Assembly (NCBI GenBank): GCA_017378975.1
Contig: JAFNXT010000082.1
Span: 1 to 15,020 of the forward strand
Direction: 5' to 3'
DNA length: 15,020 nucleotides
Origin: Oscillospiraceae bacterium
Lineage (GTDB): Bacteria; Bacillota; Clostridia; Oscillospirales; Oscillospiraceae
Shown: one piece after another, positions 14,957 to 15,020 of the stretch
Numbering within the stretch: position 1 is the first letter of the stretch
How the letters are laid out: every line of letters begins with the position of its first letter
Translations under genes and position numbers: made by a program
The notes under the pieces: model-generated
What the model saw: only the letters and a program-made list of their open reading frames with translations
What the model was told of the DNA's origin: nothing
Database searches by the model: none

Positions 14957-15020
14957 GGGCGGGTCGATGATGTACAGTGTAATAACATGGTATACAAGTG
15001 TGTAATGACATAGTATACAG
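14957..15020 (+). mobile_element. End of a second, inverted copy of the same insertion sequence (cut by window)
   Basis: Positions 14968-15020 are the exact reverse complement of 14828-14880 (53 bp, no mismatch), and the similarity continues outward to GGGCGGGTC (14957-14965). The match still holds at the last base, so a full second element reading rightwards is likely. A solitary end is the alternative. Confidence 0.62.

Overview
The window looks like chromosomal DNA of a GC-rich gut Firmicute, most likely an Oscillospirales/Oscillospiraceae-type bacterium. The grounds are strong AAGGAGG-type ribosome binding sites, sigma-A-like promoters with 17-bp spacers, large secreted proteins with GH(S/N)(Y/F) and CxxC repeats, a DUF1836 regulator and a DegV protein. 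This placement is inference from style and gene families, not a match to a known genome.

Layout. (1) Positions 1-4530, minus strand: the first 1510 codons of a giant secreted protein whose C-terminus lies beyond position 1. It has a signal peptide, a His-rich patch, an N-terminal module resembling starch-binding domains, at least 21 Cys/His repeats of two alternating types, and four ~107-residue YYLFG modules. (2) 4531-4910: its promoter, about 200 bp without a recognised gene, and the promoter of the next gene. (3) 4911-6257, plus strand: a MATE-family efflux transporter ending in a strong terminator. (4) 6326-8251, minus strand: a two-gene operon, DUF1836 regulator then neurotransmitter:sodium symporter (amino-acid uptake). 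(5) 8280-8344: divergent promoters whose -35 boxes sit in the two arms of one 17-bp palindrome, a candidate shared operator. (6) 8387-9229, plus strand: a DegV/FakB-type fatty-acid-binding protein, followed by an unusually long hairpin. (7) 9429-13523, plus strand: a 1364-residue secreted protein with three discoidin-like domains, a DUF4855 domain, a short Cys/His knuckle like those of the first protein, and a two-part C-terminal domain. (8) 13571-14891: an IS481-type insertion sequence with doubled repeats at both ends. (9) 14892-15020: a hairpin-rich spacer and then the end of what is probably a second, inverted copy of the same element, cut off by the window.

How it fits together. The two large secreted proteins at either side suggest surface interaction with, or processing of, glycans. 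They share a Cys/His knuckle motif that may bind metal or fold by disulfides. The middle block is housekeeping-like transport and lipid handling, with one regulatory node (8280-8344) that may coordinate amino-acid uptake with exogenous fatty-acid use. The right end is a mobile-element accumulation site. No CRISPR array, tRNA, rRNA or recognisable defence or biosynthetic cluster was seen.
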